Shown: in pieces, positions 55,100-64,000 of the stretch
Layout: each line of letters opens with the position of its first letter
How positions within the stretch are numbered: the first letter of the stretch is position 1
DNA from: Actinobacillus lignieresii
GTDB lineage: Bacteria; Pseudomonadota; Gammaproteobacteria; Enterobacterales; Pasteurellaceae
Assembly (NCBI RefSeq): GCF_900444945.1
Contig: NZ_UFRM01000001.1
Coordinates: forward strand, 196,501 to 260,500
Direction of reading: 5' to 3'
Length of the DNA: 64,000 nucleotides
Notes under the pieces: generated by a model
Seen by the model: the letters and a program-made list of their open reading frames with translations, nothing else
What the model was told of the DNA's origin: nothing
Database searches by the model: none
Position numbers and translations under genes: made by a program

Positions 55100-57940
55100 G
55101 TGATTAAGCTTCGTTTTAATCTATCTATTGCAGCACTTTGTGTTTTGCAATACAACAGTGCATTGGCACAAGAGCAAATGCAACTCGACACCGTGATTGT
55201 AAAGGACGGTATTCAGCAACAAAAAATTTCTGAAATCAAAAAATCTGCAAAACAACTGGCAAAACAGCAAGTACAAGACTCACGAGATCTCGTACGTTAT
55301 GAAACCGGTGTGACGGTAGTTGAAACCGGACGTATGGGGAGCAGCGGTTATGCGGTGCGAGGGGTAGATGAGAACCGTGTTGCAATTACAGTAGATGGTT
55401 TACATCAAGCGGAAACACTTTCATCTCAGGGTTTTAAAGAATTATTTGAAGGGTATGGCAATTTTAATAATACCCGTAACTCGGTAGAAATTGAAACACT
55501 GAAACAAGCGACGATTCGTAAAGGTGCGGATTCCGTTCGTGTCGGTAGCGGTGCTTTAGGCGGCGCAGTAATGTTTGAAACCAAAGATGCTCGTGATTTT
55601 TTAACGGAAAAAGATTACCACTTTGGTTATAAAACCGGTTATTCAAGTGCAGATAATCAAAAAGCCAACTCACTGACCTTTGCCGGTCGTTATAAAAATT
55701 TTGATATTTTAGCGTTAAAAACTTGGCGTGACGGTCATGAATTGGAAAACTATGATTACAAGACGGCTGACGGTAGTGTACAAGGGAAAGAACGAGAAAA
55801 AGCCGACCCTTATTCAATTAAGAAAGACAGTACTTTAATTAAATTCGGTTATTCACCTTCGGATAATCACCGTTTTAGTGTTGTTGCGGATTTGTATGAG
55901 AAGAAAAATAGAGGCCATGACTTTTCTTACAACTTAAAACCGACAACTTATATTAACGTTGACGAATATGAGTTACGTCATACGAATGATAAAAGTAAAC
56001 GCCAGAATTATGCTTTTGTGTATGAGAATTTTAGTGCGAATCCATTATGGGATACATTAAAGCTTACCTATTCAACACAAAAAATTAAAAATCGTGCTAG
56101 GACAGATGATTATTGTGATGGTTCGCATTGTAAGGAAGCCGAGAATTTAGCCGGTTTACAGCTAAAAGATGGTAAAGTGGTTGATAGAGACGGTAATCAA
56201 CCGAACTTAGGCGTGGATGAATTAGGTTTAACCACAATTACCGATTCAAAAGGCACTTATACTGAGGGAGTAAATCTCGTTAGAGCTTATTGGTTTGATT
56301 GTAGTGTTTTTGATTGTAATAAATCTGTCACAGCATATTATAAAGATTATTCAAATAATATAACCTCGGAAGAGGTTGCACTTACAAAAACGTATACGGA
56401 CGAAAAAGGACGTAAGTTTGCAACTTTAGATCCAAAGAGTAAATTTAAAAGCATCCTATTACCAGGAAGTAAAGGCTATACGGAAAATATTTATACTGAA
56501 AGAGATTTAGACACGGATACGAAGCAACTTAACCTTGATCTGACAAAATCACTTTCTTTATTTGGTCAAGAACATTCGCTGGAATACGGTGGTAGTTACA
56601 ACCATACTGAGAAAAAAATGGTTAACCGTAGTGGTTTCGGTGCAACGAGTAATACTCAATGGTGGGCAAAGCGTTTCCTTGGTATGAGGAATAACTTCCT
56701 TAAAGGAACGGAAGAAGTCATTACTTGTAAAAATGCGACCGGTAGCGATCAATGGAATGGCTTAATTTGCCCGAATGAAGATACGTTTTCGTTCTTAATT
56801 CCGGTTGAAGCGAAAAATGGTTCATTATATTTTGCGGATAATTTGAAAGCGAATGACTATTTAAGTTTTGATATCGGCTACCGCTATGATGATATTAGCT
56901 ATAAGCCTAAATATGTTGCGGGACAAACGGCAAAGATTCCGGATGATATGTTGCAAGGCTTATTTGTGCCGTTACCGGAACGGCCGTCAAAAGAGCAGAT
57001 TCGCCAAAATGCGGAAGAAAATATTAAATATTTATCACGTAATGTTAAATATCAAAAACATTCTTATTCATTAGCGGCAACAGCGGATCCGTTTAGCTTC
57101 TTGCGCGTACAAGTTAAATACGCAAATGGATTTAGAGCACCGACTTCTGATGAGCTTTATTTTACCTTTAAGCACCCGGATTTTACCGTATTGCCTAATG
57201 TGGATCTTAAATCTGAGCGTGCTGAGACGAAAGAAGCCGCATTAACTTTACATGGTGATTTAGGCTTTATCACGACCAGTTACTTTAAAACGGATTATGA
57301 TAATTTTATTGATTTAAAATATCTTGGCCCTAAAAATCTAATGAATGCTTTCGGCGGCAGTGCTACGGCGAGACCTTATCAAATTTATCAAAATGTAAAC
57401 CGTCAAGATGCGAAAGTGAATGGTTTGGAAATTAGTTCTAAGCTGAATTTTGGTCAATTATGGCAAGCTTTAGAAGGTTTTAACGCAAGTTATAAATACA
57501 CTTATCAAAAAGGTAAGATGGAGGGGAATTTACCGCTTAACGCGATTCAGCCGAGAACATCTGTGTTTGCTCTAGGCTATGTACATCCGGAAGATAAATT
57601 CGGTGTAGATGTTTATGTTACCCGTGTAAGTGCGAAGAAGGCGGAAGATACTTACAATATGTATCACAGCGAAGAAAAAGCAAAAGACAGCTACTTAAAA
57701 TGGCGCAGCGGTGCTTATACTTTATTAGATATGATTGCTTATGTTAAACCGTGGAAAAACGTCACCTTACAAGCAGGTGTTTATAATTTACAGAATCGAA
57801 AATATCTGACTTGGGAATCAGTTCGTTCAATTCGTCCGTTTGGTACGAGTAACTTGATTAACCAAGCAACAGGTAAAGGCTTAAATCGTTTCACTGCTCC
57901 GGGAAGAAACTTTAAGTTAACTGCAGAGGTAACTTTCTAA
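55100..57940 (+). CDS. hgbA: HgbA, TonB-dependent haemoglobin receptor
   Basis: Outer-membrane receptor of 946 aa that takes haem from haemoglobin. GTG 55100 is preferred: it is 7 nt after GGAG (55089-55092), while ATG 55094 is only one base from it. A signal peptide ends at NSALAQ, then the TonB box (DTVIVKDG) and the plug with MGSSGYAVRGVDENRVAI and RKGADSVRVGSGALGGAV. The barrel ends with F as expected. The FRAP-type motif (ANGFRAPTSDELYFTF) of haemoglobin receptors is present. A hairpin separates it from hugZ and a terminator follows. Confidence 0.93.
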   Translation: MIKLRFNLSIAALCVLQYNSALAQEQMQLDTVIVKDGIQQQKISEIKKSAKQLAKQQVQDSRDLVRYETGVTVVETGRMGSSGYAVRGVDENRVAITVDGLHQAETLSSQGFKELFEGYGNFNNTRNSVEIETLKQATIRKGADSVRVGSGALGGAVMFETKDARDFLTEKDYHFGYKTGYSSADNQKANSLTFAGRYKNFDILALKTWRDGHELENYDYKTADGSVQGKEREKADPYSIKKDSTLIKFGYSPSDNHRFSVVADLYEKKNRGHDFSYNLKPTTYINVDEYELRHTNDKSKRQNYAFVYENFSANPLWDTLKLTYSTQKIKNRARTDDYCDGSHCKEAENLAGLQLKDGKVVDRDGNQPNLGVDELGLTTITDSKGTYTEGVNLVRAYWFDCSVFDCNKSVTAYYKDYSNNITSEEVALTKTYTDEKGRKFATLDPKSKFKSILLPGSKGYTENIYTERDLDTDTKQLNLDLTKSLSLFGQEHSLEYGGSYNHTEKKMVNRSGFGATSNTQWWAKRFLGMRNNFLKGTEEVITCKNATGSDQWNGLICPNEDTFSFLIPVEAKNGSLYFADNLKANDYLSFDIGYRYDDISYKPKYVAGQTAKIPDDMLQGLFVPLPERPSKEQIRQNAEENIKYLSRNVKYQKHSYSLAATADPFSFLRVQVKYANGFRAPTSDELYFTFKHPDFTVLPNVDLKSERAETKEAALTLHGDLGFITTSYFKTDYDNFIDLKYLGPKNLMNAFGGSATARPYQIYQNVNRQDAKVNGLEISSKLNFGQLWQALEGFNASYKYTYQKGKMEGNLPLNAIQPRTSVFALGYVHPEDKFGVDVYVTRVSAKKAEDTYNMYHSEEKAKDSYLKWRSGAYTLLDMIAYVKPWKNVTLQAGVYNLQNRKYLTWESVRSIRPFGTSNLINQATGKGLNRFTAPGRNFKLTAEVTF

Positions 57941-57942
57941 TA

Positions 57943-57982
57943 AAAAAATCCCCGAAAGTGGACAAATTCTCGGGGATTTTTT
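57943..57982. terminator. Terminator after hgbA
   Basis: AAAAAATCCCCGA pairs with TCGGGGATTTTTT around AAGTGGACAAATTC. It also works for the minus-strand LysE gene beyond. An uptake word (ACCGCTTG) lies at about 58003. Confidence 0.88.
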
Positions 57983-58019
57983 ACAAAAAAACGGAAAATT
58001 TAACCGCTTGCATATATCG

Positions 58020-58637
58020 CTATTCCAAGCCTATTTTAATTGCCAAGGCAATGAAGATCGCTCCGCAGATTTTATTCATCGACGCGCCTATTTTCGGATT
58101 GCTTCGTAGTAGATTACCAAGCGGATAAGCCGCCAAAACCAATATGATGACCCAAATCGTTGTGGTAGAAAGTGAAGTCAGTCCAAGTAAGAAAAAAGGT
58201 AAAAAGGTATTTTCTACATTCGTCGCAACAAACTGAGGTAATAAGGCTAAAAAGAATAAAATTACTTTCGGATTCAATAAATTAGTGATTAGACCTTGGC
58301 GATAAATTTGCCATAACGACAATTTATCCAGATTGACTTGATGGACTAAAAACGGTTGTTTCCACATTTTAATCCCGAGCCAACCTAAATATCCGGCGCC
58401 GGCATATTTTAGTACGGCAAATAGAGTCGGCGAATGTGCGATAATCTGTGCTAAGCCGACCGATACCGCTAAAATATGCACAAAAAATCCGGTTAAAATG
58501 CCGAATGAAGACATTAAACCGGCTTTTTTCCCCTCCGCAATCGTACGGGTAAGAATATAAATCGTATCGGAACCCGGAGTTAGGTTCAGTAAAATACAAG
58601 CGGTCAAAAATCCCCAATAATTGACAATATCGTTCAT
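58020..58637 (-). CDS. LysE-family exporter
   Basis: 205-aa membrane protein of six helices, with the family motif LTPGSDTIYILTRTI near residue 20 and GLITNLLNPKVILFFLALLPQF near residue 114. The substrate is unknown, probably an amino acid. It overlaps the rarD-like gene by 4 nt, so it is the last gene of the alaA operon. An uptake word is coded near its start (about 58598). Confidence 0.88.
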   Translation of the reverse strand: MNDIVNYWGFLTACILLNLTPGSDTIYILTRTIAEGKKAGLMSSFGILTGFFVHILAVSVGLAQIIAHSPTLFAVLKYAGAGYLGWLGIKMWKQPFLVHQVNLDKLSLWQIYRQGLITNLLNPKVILFFLALLPQFVATNVENTFLPFFLLGLTSLSTTTIWVIILVLAAYPLGNLLRSNPKIGASMNKICGAIFIALAIKIGLE

Positions 58638-59500
58638 CTACGAGTCAGTCTAAAATTATCAATGGTTAATAAAATAATTGCCAAGGCTAAACAAATCATT
58701 AATAGATATGATTTGGAATCCAACACTTCGCCAATCATAAACGAAACGCAAAGCATTACCAGAGGTTCTACATAGCCGAGCAAACCGAGAACGTTTACCG
58801 GTAATAAATTACTGGAGGCGATATATAAAATAAAAGCTGCTCCGTTTACCAAACCGAACAGAGCAAGGAAGTAATAAATATGCTGATTGTTAGCCAAAAT
58901 CGGCTGCATATCGGTTTGAGCGATAAAATAACCGGCAAACGGCATAACCAACAGTAACTCAACAAAAAAGGTGGCAAGCGTGTTAATTTCAAAATAGCGG
59001 CGCAGCGTAATGTAAAGCGGATAACCGATACCGGCAACAATTGTCGCCCATGAAAACGAACCGGTCAGCCAAATATTCGAAGCTACTCCGATTACCGCAC
59101 AGCAGAGGGATAACCATTTTAATAGAGTAAAATGCTCTTTAAACACAATTTTACCTAACGCCACAGCAACAATCGGTAGTAACAAATAACCGATCGAAAC
59201 TTCAATCGCTTGTCCGTTATTCGGCGCCCATAAAAACAACCAAAGCTGAATGCCGGTATTCAAAGCGAGCAATAACAACACTAAAACAAGCGGTGGATTT
59301 TGTTTGATTTTTTGCCAAAGTTGCTGAAATTTATTTGTTTGCTTAAACAGTAAAATCGCTAATAGGATAAACGGTGCTAATACTACGATACGATAGCCGA
59401 ACATACTTTCGCCGTTTAGCGGTCGTAATAAAATTGCAAAGTAGTATCCTAGCCCGAATAAGAAATTCGCACTCATACAGCATATTATGCCCTTTAACAT
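58634..59500 (-). CDS. RarD-like DMT transporter, copy 1
   Basis: 288-aa drug/metabolite transporter with about ten helices in two EamA halves. Motifs LLRPLNGESMFGYR, WLFLWAPNNGQAIEVSIGYLLLPI and LLGYVEPLVMLCVSF match RarD. Function of RarD is not settled. It is a neighbour and clear paralogue of the next gene and begins right at its end (1 nt apart). Confidence 0.88.
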   Translation of the reverse strand: MLKGIICCMSANFLFGLGYYFAILLRPLNGESMFGYRIVVLAPFILLAILLFKQTNKFQQLWQKIKQNPPLVLVLLLLALNTGIQLWLFLWAPNNGQAIEVSIGYLLLPIVAVALGKIVFKEHFTLLKWLSLCCAVIGVASNIWLTGSFSWATIVAGIGYPLYITLRRYFEINTLATFFVELLLVMPFAGYFIAQTDMQPILANNQHIYYFLALFGLVNGAAFILYIASSNLLPVNVLGLLGYVEPLVMLCVSFMIGEVLDSKSYLLMICLALAIILLTIDNFRLTRR

Positions 59501-60394
59501 TTAGTTCTCCGTTATCATCTTTTTACGCTGTTTTCGAATGCTAAAAATACCGTCCAGAATTAAGAAAAATACCGCTATCACTAGACACATCATCAGAAAA
59601 TAGGAATTAGGATCCAATCTCTCACCGATTAAAAATGAAATCATCATCATAAAAGTCGGCTCTAAGTAGCCCAATAGCCCAAGCACATTAAACGGTAATA
59701 TGGTACTGGCTAACGTATAAGAAAGTAGTGCCGAACCGCTTACTACACTTAAAATCGCAATAAAGTAGTAAATATTCGGATTCTGTGCATGAATAAAATC
59801 CATATCGGTATTCCAAATAAAATACAGCGAAATTGGAATCAGGCACATAATTTCAAAGACGAAACTATAGATATTACTTAATTGGAATTTTCTGCGAATA
59901 TGGAAATAAGCCGGATAACCGACAAAGACGAAAACGCCTTCCCAAGAAATACCGCCGGCAAAAATCACACTATTTAACACGCCCAATGTTGCAAAAATAA
60001 TTGCTAACCACTTCACTCGAGATAAACTTTCTTTATAAACCAAACGCCCGAAAGCGACCATCACAATCGGCATCAGCAAATAACCCATAGACACTTCCAA
60101 TGCCTTACCGCTGTTCGGCGCCCAAAGGAAAAGCCACATTTGCGAACCGACAATGGCGGAAGTAATCAATATGACCAAAATTAAATGCGGCTGTTGTTTT
60201 AAACGTTTGGCAAACGCAAAAAATTCGTGTTGTTTCTTTAACACGAAAATCGCAAAAAATAGGAAGGGCAGAGTGACGACCATACGAATGCCGAATAAGC
60301 TCTCGCCGGAAAGCGGGCGCAATAATGTCGCAAGATAATACATTCCGCCGAATAGTGCGGAAGCGGAAAGCGAATAAATAATACCGAGTTGCAT
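59501..60394 (-). CDS. RarD-like DMT transporter, copy 2
   Basis: 297-aa EamA-type protein of ten helices, paralogous to the copy next to it: both share LLRPL-GES-FG-R, WLFLWAPN-G-A-EVS-GYLL-PIV and LLGY-EP. The C-terminus is more basic (RKQRKKM). It follows alaA by about 43 nt and is in the same operon. Tandem transporters of this kind could be independent or pair up; nothing here decides. Confidence 0.88.
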   Translation of the reverse strand: MQLGIIYSLSASALFGGMYYLATLLRPLSGESLFGIRMVVTLPFLFFAIFVLKKQHEFFAFAKRLKQQPHLILVILITSAIVGSQMWLFLWAPNSGKALEVSMGYLLMPIVMVAFGRLVYKESLSRVKWLAIIFATLGVLNSVIFAGGISWEGVFVFVGYPAYFHIRRKFQLSNIYSFVFEIMCLIPISLYFIWNTDMDFIHAQNPNIYYFIAILSVVSGSALLSYTLASTILPFNVLGLLGYLEPTFMMMISFLIGERLDPNSYFLMMCLVIAVFFLILDGIFSIRKQRKKMITEN

Positions 60395-60437
60395 AATAGG
60401 TAAGACGTAATCCGCCCCAACAGGGGCGGAGAAAAGA

Positions 60438-61655
60438 TTAAGATTGTTTATAGGTTTTTAAGAAGTTGGCAAGACGCCCTAATGCTTCTTCAATTTGGTG
60501 CGCATAAGGCAAGGTTACGACACGGAAGTGATCCGGTTTGTGCCAGTTAAAGCCGGAACCTTGTACTAACAGCACTCTTTCCGCCTGTAATAAGTCATAA
60601 ATAAATTTGGCATCGTCTTTGATACTGTACATTTCCGTGTCAATTTTCGGGAACATATACAGCGCACCTTTCGCTTTCACACAAGAAATTCCCGGAATTT
60701 GTACCAACAACTCATACATTTTATTACGTTGTTCGAGCAAACGACCGCCTGGCAATACGAATTCGTTGATACTTTGATAACCGCCTAATGCCGTTTGAAT
60801 CGCGTGCTGCATCGGGGTTGTCGCACATAAACGCATGGAAGCGAGCATATCCAAACCTTCAATAAAACCTTTCGCTTGGTTTTTCGGACCGCTTAATACC
60901 ATCCAACCTTGACGGAAACCGGCGACACGGTAGGCTTTCGATAAGCCGTTATAGGTTACGCATAATAAGTCCGGCGCAAGTGCGGCAATATGATGATGTA
61001 CCGCTCCGTCATAAATAATTTTCTCGTAAATTTCGTCCGCAAAAATCATTAAATTGTGCTGGCGAGCGATTTCCGCAATCTCAAGTAACATCGAGCGGCT
61101 GTAAACCGCACCGGTCGGATTATTCGGGTTAATGACTAAAATCCCTTTGGTGCGAGGGGTAATTTTCGCTTTAATATCCTCAATATCCGGCATCCATTCA
61201 TTGTTTTCATCACATAAATAATGCACCGCTTTACCGCCGGCAAGGGTTGCCGCCGCAGTCCAAAGCGGGTAATCCGGCATCGGAATTAACATTTCGTCGC
61301 CGTCATTCAGCAAGGCTTGCATCGACATTGTAATTAATTCCGATACGCCGTTACCGATATAGACATCATTGACATCGACGTTACGAATACCTTTCGATTG
61401 ATAATATTGTACGACCGCTTTACGTGCCGAATATAAGCCTTTGGAGTCGCAATAACCCTGCGATTTCGGTAAATTGCGAATGACATCGACAACTATTTCG
61501 TCCGGGGCTTCAAAACCAAACGGGGCGGGATTACCGATATTCAATTTTAAAATTTTATTACCTTCTTCTTCTAAACGAAGAGCTTCTTTATGTATTGCGC
61601 CACGAATATCGTAACGAACGTTTGCGAGCTTGTCTGATTTAGGGAAACGTTCCAT
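60438..61655 (-). CDS. alaA: AlaA-type alanine aminotransferase
   Basis: PLP enzyme that moves amino groups between glutamate and pyruvate. 405 aa, the same as E. coli AlaA. Motifs KLNIGNPAPFGFEAPDEI, NPNNPTGAVYS, and the lysine region SKAYRVAGFRQGWMV (Lys near residue 240). It leads an operon of two RarD-like and one LysE-type transporter, so amino acid export from this unit is plausible. Confidence 0.94.
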   Translation of the reverse strand: MERFPKSDKLANVRYDIRGAIHKEALRLEEEGNKILKLNIGNPAPFGFEAPDEIVVDVIRNLPKSQGYCDSKGLYSARKAVVQYYQSKGIRNVDVNDVYIGNGVSELITMSMQALLNDGDEMLIPMPDYPLWTAAATLAGGKAVHYLCDENNEWMPDIEDIKAKITPRTKGILVINPNNPTGAVYSRSMLLEIAEIARQHNLMIFADEIYEKIIYDGAVHHHIAALAPDLLCVTYNGLSKAYRVAGFRQGWMVLSGPKNQAKGFIEGLDMLASMRLCATTPMQHAIQTALGGYQSINEFVLPGGRLLEQRNKMYELLVQIPGISCVKAKGALYMFPKIDTEMYSIKDDAKFIYDLLQAERVLLVQGSGFNWHKPDHFRVVTLPYAHQIEEALGRLANFLKTYKQS

Positions 61656-61818
61656 GGTGTTTGTCCTGTTTGGTTTGAAAGAAAATCGTTATTAGAGTGA
61701 GAAAATTGTTAAACTTTACTCTGATTTAGTAGGAATTTAAAGAGGAAATGAGCTAAAATAATGACCTTTTTTCACAATAGCTAAAATTTAGCGGTCGAAT
61801 TCTTCAGAAATTTTGCAA

Positions 61819-63099
61819 ATGTCTATTTTTAATCAATTAAAACAACAACTTAGCAAGCAATTAATAGAGTCTGGAACTCATTTCGGTTTGGTGGAGTATC
61901 AAGCCGAGGTTGTTTTGTCTGAAGAAAATATTGCGTTATTAAGTTGGTTAAAGGCACAAAATCATTATCCGCATTTTTTTTGGCAGGCGAGAGAGACTGA
62001 TCAGACCATTGCAAGTATCGGTGTAGTTCGCTCGTTTTTCAGTGTTGATGAAGCGCAGCAATTTGTAAAACAAACGCAATTCGGCTTAGTCGGCGGCGTA
62101 CGGTTTGAGGGCGGTTGTCAATTCATTCTGCCTCGTTTGCTATTGGTAAAAAATCAGCAAAATTTAACCGCTTATTTCTACTTGAATGAAGCTGAATTAG
62201 CCCAACAAGCGGTCATTTTTGAACGATTTTTTGCAAATTTCTGCCAAACCCTACCGCTTGAATTAACGGAAAATAATCTGCTTGCTCAGACTTCCGTTTA
62301 CGATTTTGATGGCTGGCAACAAAATATTGAGCGAGCGATTAGTCATATTCAGCAAAAAGACTTTAATAAAGTGGTACTGGCTAACGCCAAAACGTTACAA
62401 TTTGAAAATGAGCTATCCGCTTATGATTTACTTGCCGCCAGCCAAACCACTAATTTAGGTTGTTACCATTTTATTTGGGCGGAAAATGTCGAATCGGCAT
62501 TTGTCGGCTCAAGCCCGGAACGTTTATATCACCGAAAAGGCAATCAATTTCATACGGAAGCATTAGCGGGTACCGCACCGGTAACGGAAAGTATGGTGCA
62601 GACGGAGCTAAATGCGCAGTGGTTACTTACCGATCCGAAAAATATCTATGAAAATCAGTTGGTTGTAGATGATATTCAAGCACAATTAACCGATTGCGTA
62701 ACCGAATTGCAAATCAGCCAAGCAGAAATTAAACGTTTGCATAACGTGCAACATTTACGCCGTAAAATTTCCGCGGTATTAAAACCGGAGATGAGTGATG
62801 CGGATTGTCTTGCCCGTATGCATCCGACCGCAGCGGTTGCTGGCTTGCCTCGCCAAGCTGCAAAACAATTTATTGCCGAATATGAGCAGTTCACTCGTTG
62901 TTGGTATGCCGGTACATTAGGCTATTTACAACCGGATGAAGCGGAATTTTGCGTTGCTTTGCGTTCCGCGCAAATCGAACGAAACCGTATTACGCTCTAT
63001 GCCGGTGCAGGTATTGTTGAAGAGTCGGAACCGCAATCGGAATGGCAGGAAATTGAACGGAAGTCGTTGGCATTAGCCAAATTACTAAAAGTGGATTAA
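61819..63099 (+). CDS. menF: MenF, isochorismate synthase
   Basis: Converts chorismate to isochorismate for menaquinone synthesis. 426 aa (E. coli 431). Chorismate-enzyme core motifs are FVGSSPERLYH, TEALAGTAPV, MHPTAAVAGLPR and CVALRSAQI; the general base lysine is in FNKVVLANAKTL. ATG 61819 is preceded by TTTTGCAA from an uptake-word region rather than a clear ribosome site. menD, often next, is not here; a convergent lysO-like gene follows. Confidence 0.93.
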   Translation: MSIFNQLKQQLSKQLIESGTHFGLVEYQAEVVLSEENIALLSWLKAQNHYPHFFWQARETDQTIASIGVVRSFFSVDEAQQFVKQTQFGLVGGVRFEGGCQFILPRLLLVKNQQNLTAYFYLNEAELAQQAVIFERFFANFCQTLPLELTENNLLAQTSVYDFDGWQQNIERAISHIQQKDFNKVVLANAKTLQFENELSAYDLLAASQTTNLGCYHFIWAENVESAFVGSSPERLYHRKGNQFHTEALAGTAPVTESMVQTELNAQWLLTDPKNIYENQLVVDDIQAQLTDCVTELQISQAEIKRLHNVQHLRRKISAVLKPEMSDADCLARMHPTAAVAGLPRQAAKQFIAEYEQFTRCWYAGTLGYLQPDEAEFCVALRSAQIERNRITLYAGAGIVEESEPQSEWQEIERKSLALAKLLKVD

Positions 63100-63106
63100 G
63101 AAACAA

Positions 63107-63134
63107 AAAATGGCAGGTATAACCCTGCCATTTT
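63107..63134. terminator. Bidirectional terminator between menF and lysO
   Basis: AAAATGGCAGG and CCTGCCATTTT pair around a six-base loop, with A and T runs either side. Confidence 0.9.
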
Positions 63135-63137
63135 GTT

Positions 63138-64000
63138 TTATCCGGCTAAGCCGATAAATAATGCTAATAATAACGGTGCAACCAAATTCACAATAAAGCC
63201 GAAACTGATTGCCAGCGGCACAACTTGCGTCCCACCCGATTTTTGAATTACCGGCAACATACAATCTAATGATGTCGCCCCGCCTAGTCCGACTGCGGTA
63301 GAGGGAAACGCTCGCATAAAAAACGGAATGGTAAATAAGCAGAAAATTTCACGAGAAAGATCGTTAAAGAAAGCGATACTACCGTATATCGGCCCCCAAG
63401 CGTCATTGACTAATACGCTGGATAACGAATACCAACCGAATGCCGAAGCAAAAGTAAGCCCTTGTATAATGCTTAAATCCAGTGCCAAAGCGGCAATGAC
63501 CCCTCCGATAAGACTGCTGACAATCATCACTAAAGAAGTATAAATGCCTCGTTTGTTAAAAAAGACTTCTCGTAACGGAATCCCACTATTACGCAACTGA
63601 ATCCCGACACCGAAAATCATTACTTCCAACACATAGGTACTGGCGTGTAGCGGGAAATCCAACGTACCTTTTGTGACAAAGCCGATTAATCCGCCGGCAA
63701 TGGTAGTACCGATTAATTTAAACGAATCGAATAACATCACCCAACGAGATGGGATTTCTTGCGGATTCACTTGTTCACGAACCATCGGTTGCCATTTATC
63801 GTAAATCGCTAAACCGATAATATTCGACAATTGAATAATTAAGCTCAAACCGAGCGCAATCCCACCGATTTGCGGCAACTTGCTGCCAATATCGTCTAAT
63901 TGCCCGAGCGAGATCCCCATCACAAATAAAATCAAATATAAGCAAATATTTACGACCTGATTAACAATCTGTAATTTGCCTTTGCCGACTTTAAACAAAT
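63138..64000 (-). CDS. lysO: LysO (YbjE)-like lysine exporter (5' partial)
   Basis: DUF340-type inner-membrane protein that in E. coli exports lysine. Motifs FVMGISLGQLDDIG, VGIQLRNSGIPLREV, SSLIGGVIAA and FGWYSLSSVLVNDAWGPIYGSIAFFNDLSREI match. At least 286 aa are present; the first ATG in the window (63998) corresponds to about residue 20 of E. coli LysO, so the true start probably lies beyond 64000. The ending IALFIGLAG is complete. Confidence 0.9.
   Translation of the reverse strand, partial: LFKVGKGKLQIVNQVVNICLYLILFVMGISLGQLDDIGSKLPQIGGIALGLSLIIQLSNIIGLAIYDKWQPMVREQVNPQEIPSRWVMLFDSFKLIGTTIAGGLIGFVTKGTLDFPLHASTYVLEVMIFGVGIQLRNSGIPLREVFFNKRGIYTSLVMIVSSLIGGVIAALALDLSIIQGLTFASAFGWYSLSSVLVNDAWGPIYGSIAFFNDLSREIFCLFTIPFFMRAFPSTAVGLGGATSLDCMLPVIQKSGGTQVVPLAISFGFIVNLVAPLLLALFIGLAG

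Noticed and set aside
1..64000. CRISPR arrays, insertion sequences, prophage and tRNA or rRNA genes
   Set aside because: No regularly spaced direct repeats, transposase or phage motifs, or cloverleaf-like T-loop signatures were seen on either strand by eye; a tRNAscan or ISfinder run would be needed to be certain.

Overview
The window is one contiguous stretch of a gammaproteobacterial chromosome, almost certainly from the Pasteurellaceae and most likely Actinobacillus pleuropneumoniae or a close relative. The main evidence is the dense scatter of the nine-base DNA-uptake word ACAAGCGGT and its complement ACCGCTTGT, which is the Actinobacillus-type uptake signal rather than the Haemophilus-type AAGTGCGGT. 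The hugZ-hgbA haemoglobin locus, the comABCDE competence operon and the compact AT-rich gene layout fit this. No rRNA or tRNA gene, insertion sequence, prophage or CRISPR array was seen, and no gene looks broken. Two genes are cut by the window edges: rnfB on the left and a lysO-like gene on the right.

Layout. 1-6.6 kb: end of the rnf (rsx) electron-transport operon (B, C, D, G, E), with a TRIC/UPF0126-type membrane gene between rnfC and rnfD, followed by lpxM. 6.7-9.1 kb: a nucleobase-deaminase-like amidohydrolase diverging from a thiamine-binding protein gene (thiB); the shared intergenic region holds a TPP riboswitch, a PurR-like box, a sigma70-like promoter and two tandem terminators. 9.3-12 kb: dksA, pcnB (probably starting at AUU) and folK. 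12-15.8 kb: ynbE and ydbH (envelope lipid transport) coupled to an unknown membrane protein. 15.9-20 kb: gloA, rnt, a divergent Nramp homologue and an MFS transporter. 20-25 kb: tyrA, aroF, an opsX-like heptosyltransferase and pykA. 25-27 kb: sixA and dusB-fis. 27-31 kb: an NSS transporter, then dam, aroB and aroK. 31-37.6 kb: mrcA diverging from comABCDE, with a competence-type CRP-S site over the mrcA start codon. 37.7-44.5 kb: nusB, thiL, pgpA, a LysE exporter, a SpoU methyltransferase, suhB and dxs. 44.5-50.6 kb: fabB with a FabR-like box, cyaA with a CRP-like site in its own leader, and a Kef-type antiporter. 50.7-54.3 kb: ccmF/nrfE, ccmG, ccmH/nrfF and ccmI/nrfG, without ccmA-E. 54.4-58 kb: Fur-box, hugZ and hgbA. 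58-64 kb: alaA with two RarD paralogues and a LysE exporter, menF, and a partial lysO.

Functional themes. Several genes bear on competence and its cAMP control: cyaA makes the cAMP, CRP presumably reads the CRP-S site in front of comA, and the uptake words pepper the sequence. Envelope building is represented by lpxM, opsX, mrcA, ydbH/ynbE and pgpA. Aromatic and thiamine metabolism appear as aroF-tyrA, aroK-aroB, menF, thiB and thiL. Iron and haem acquisition is Fur-type.

Most of the window is well-known core genome. The least explained pieces are: (1) the 440-bp regulatory region at 7.7-8.1 kb, especially a 30-codon frame running through a terminator upstream of the amidohydrolase; (2) the unknown membrane gene translationally coupled to ydbH-ynbE; (3) the repeat tail of RnfC, which carries uptake words in its coding sequence; and (4) the Nramp homologue without the usual metal-site motifs. 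All calls come from reading the sequence and remembered family knowledge; no search was run.
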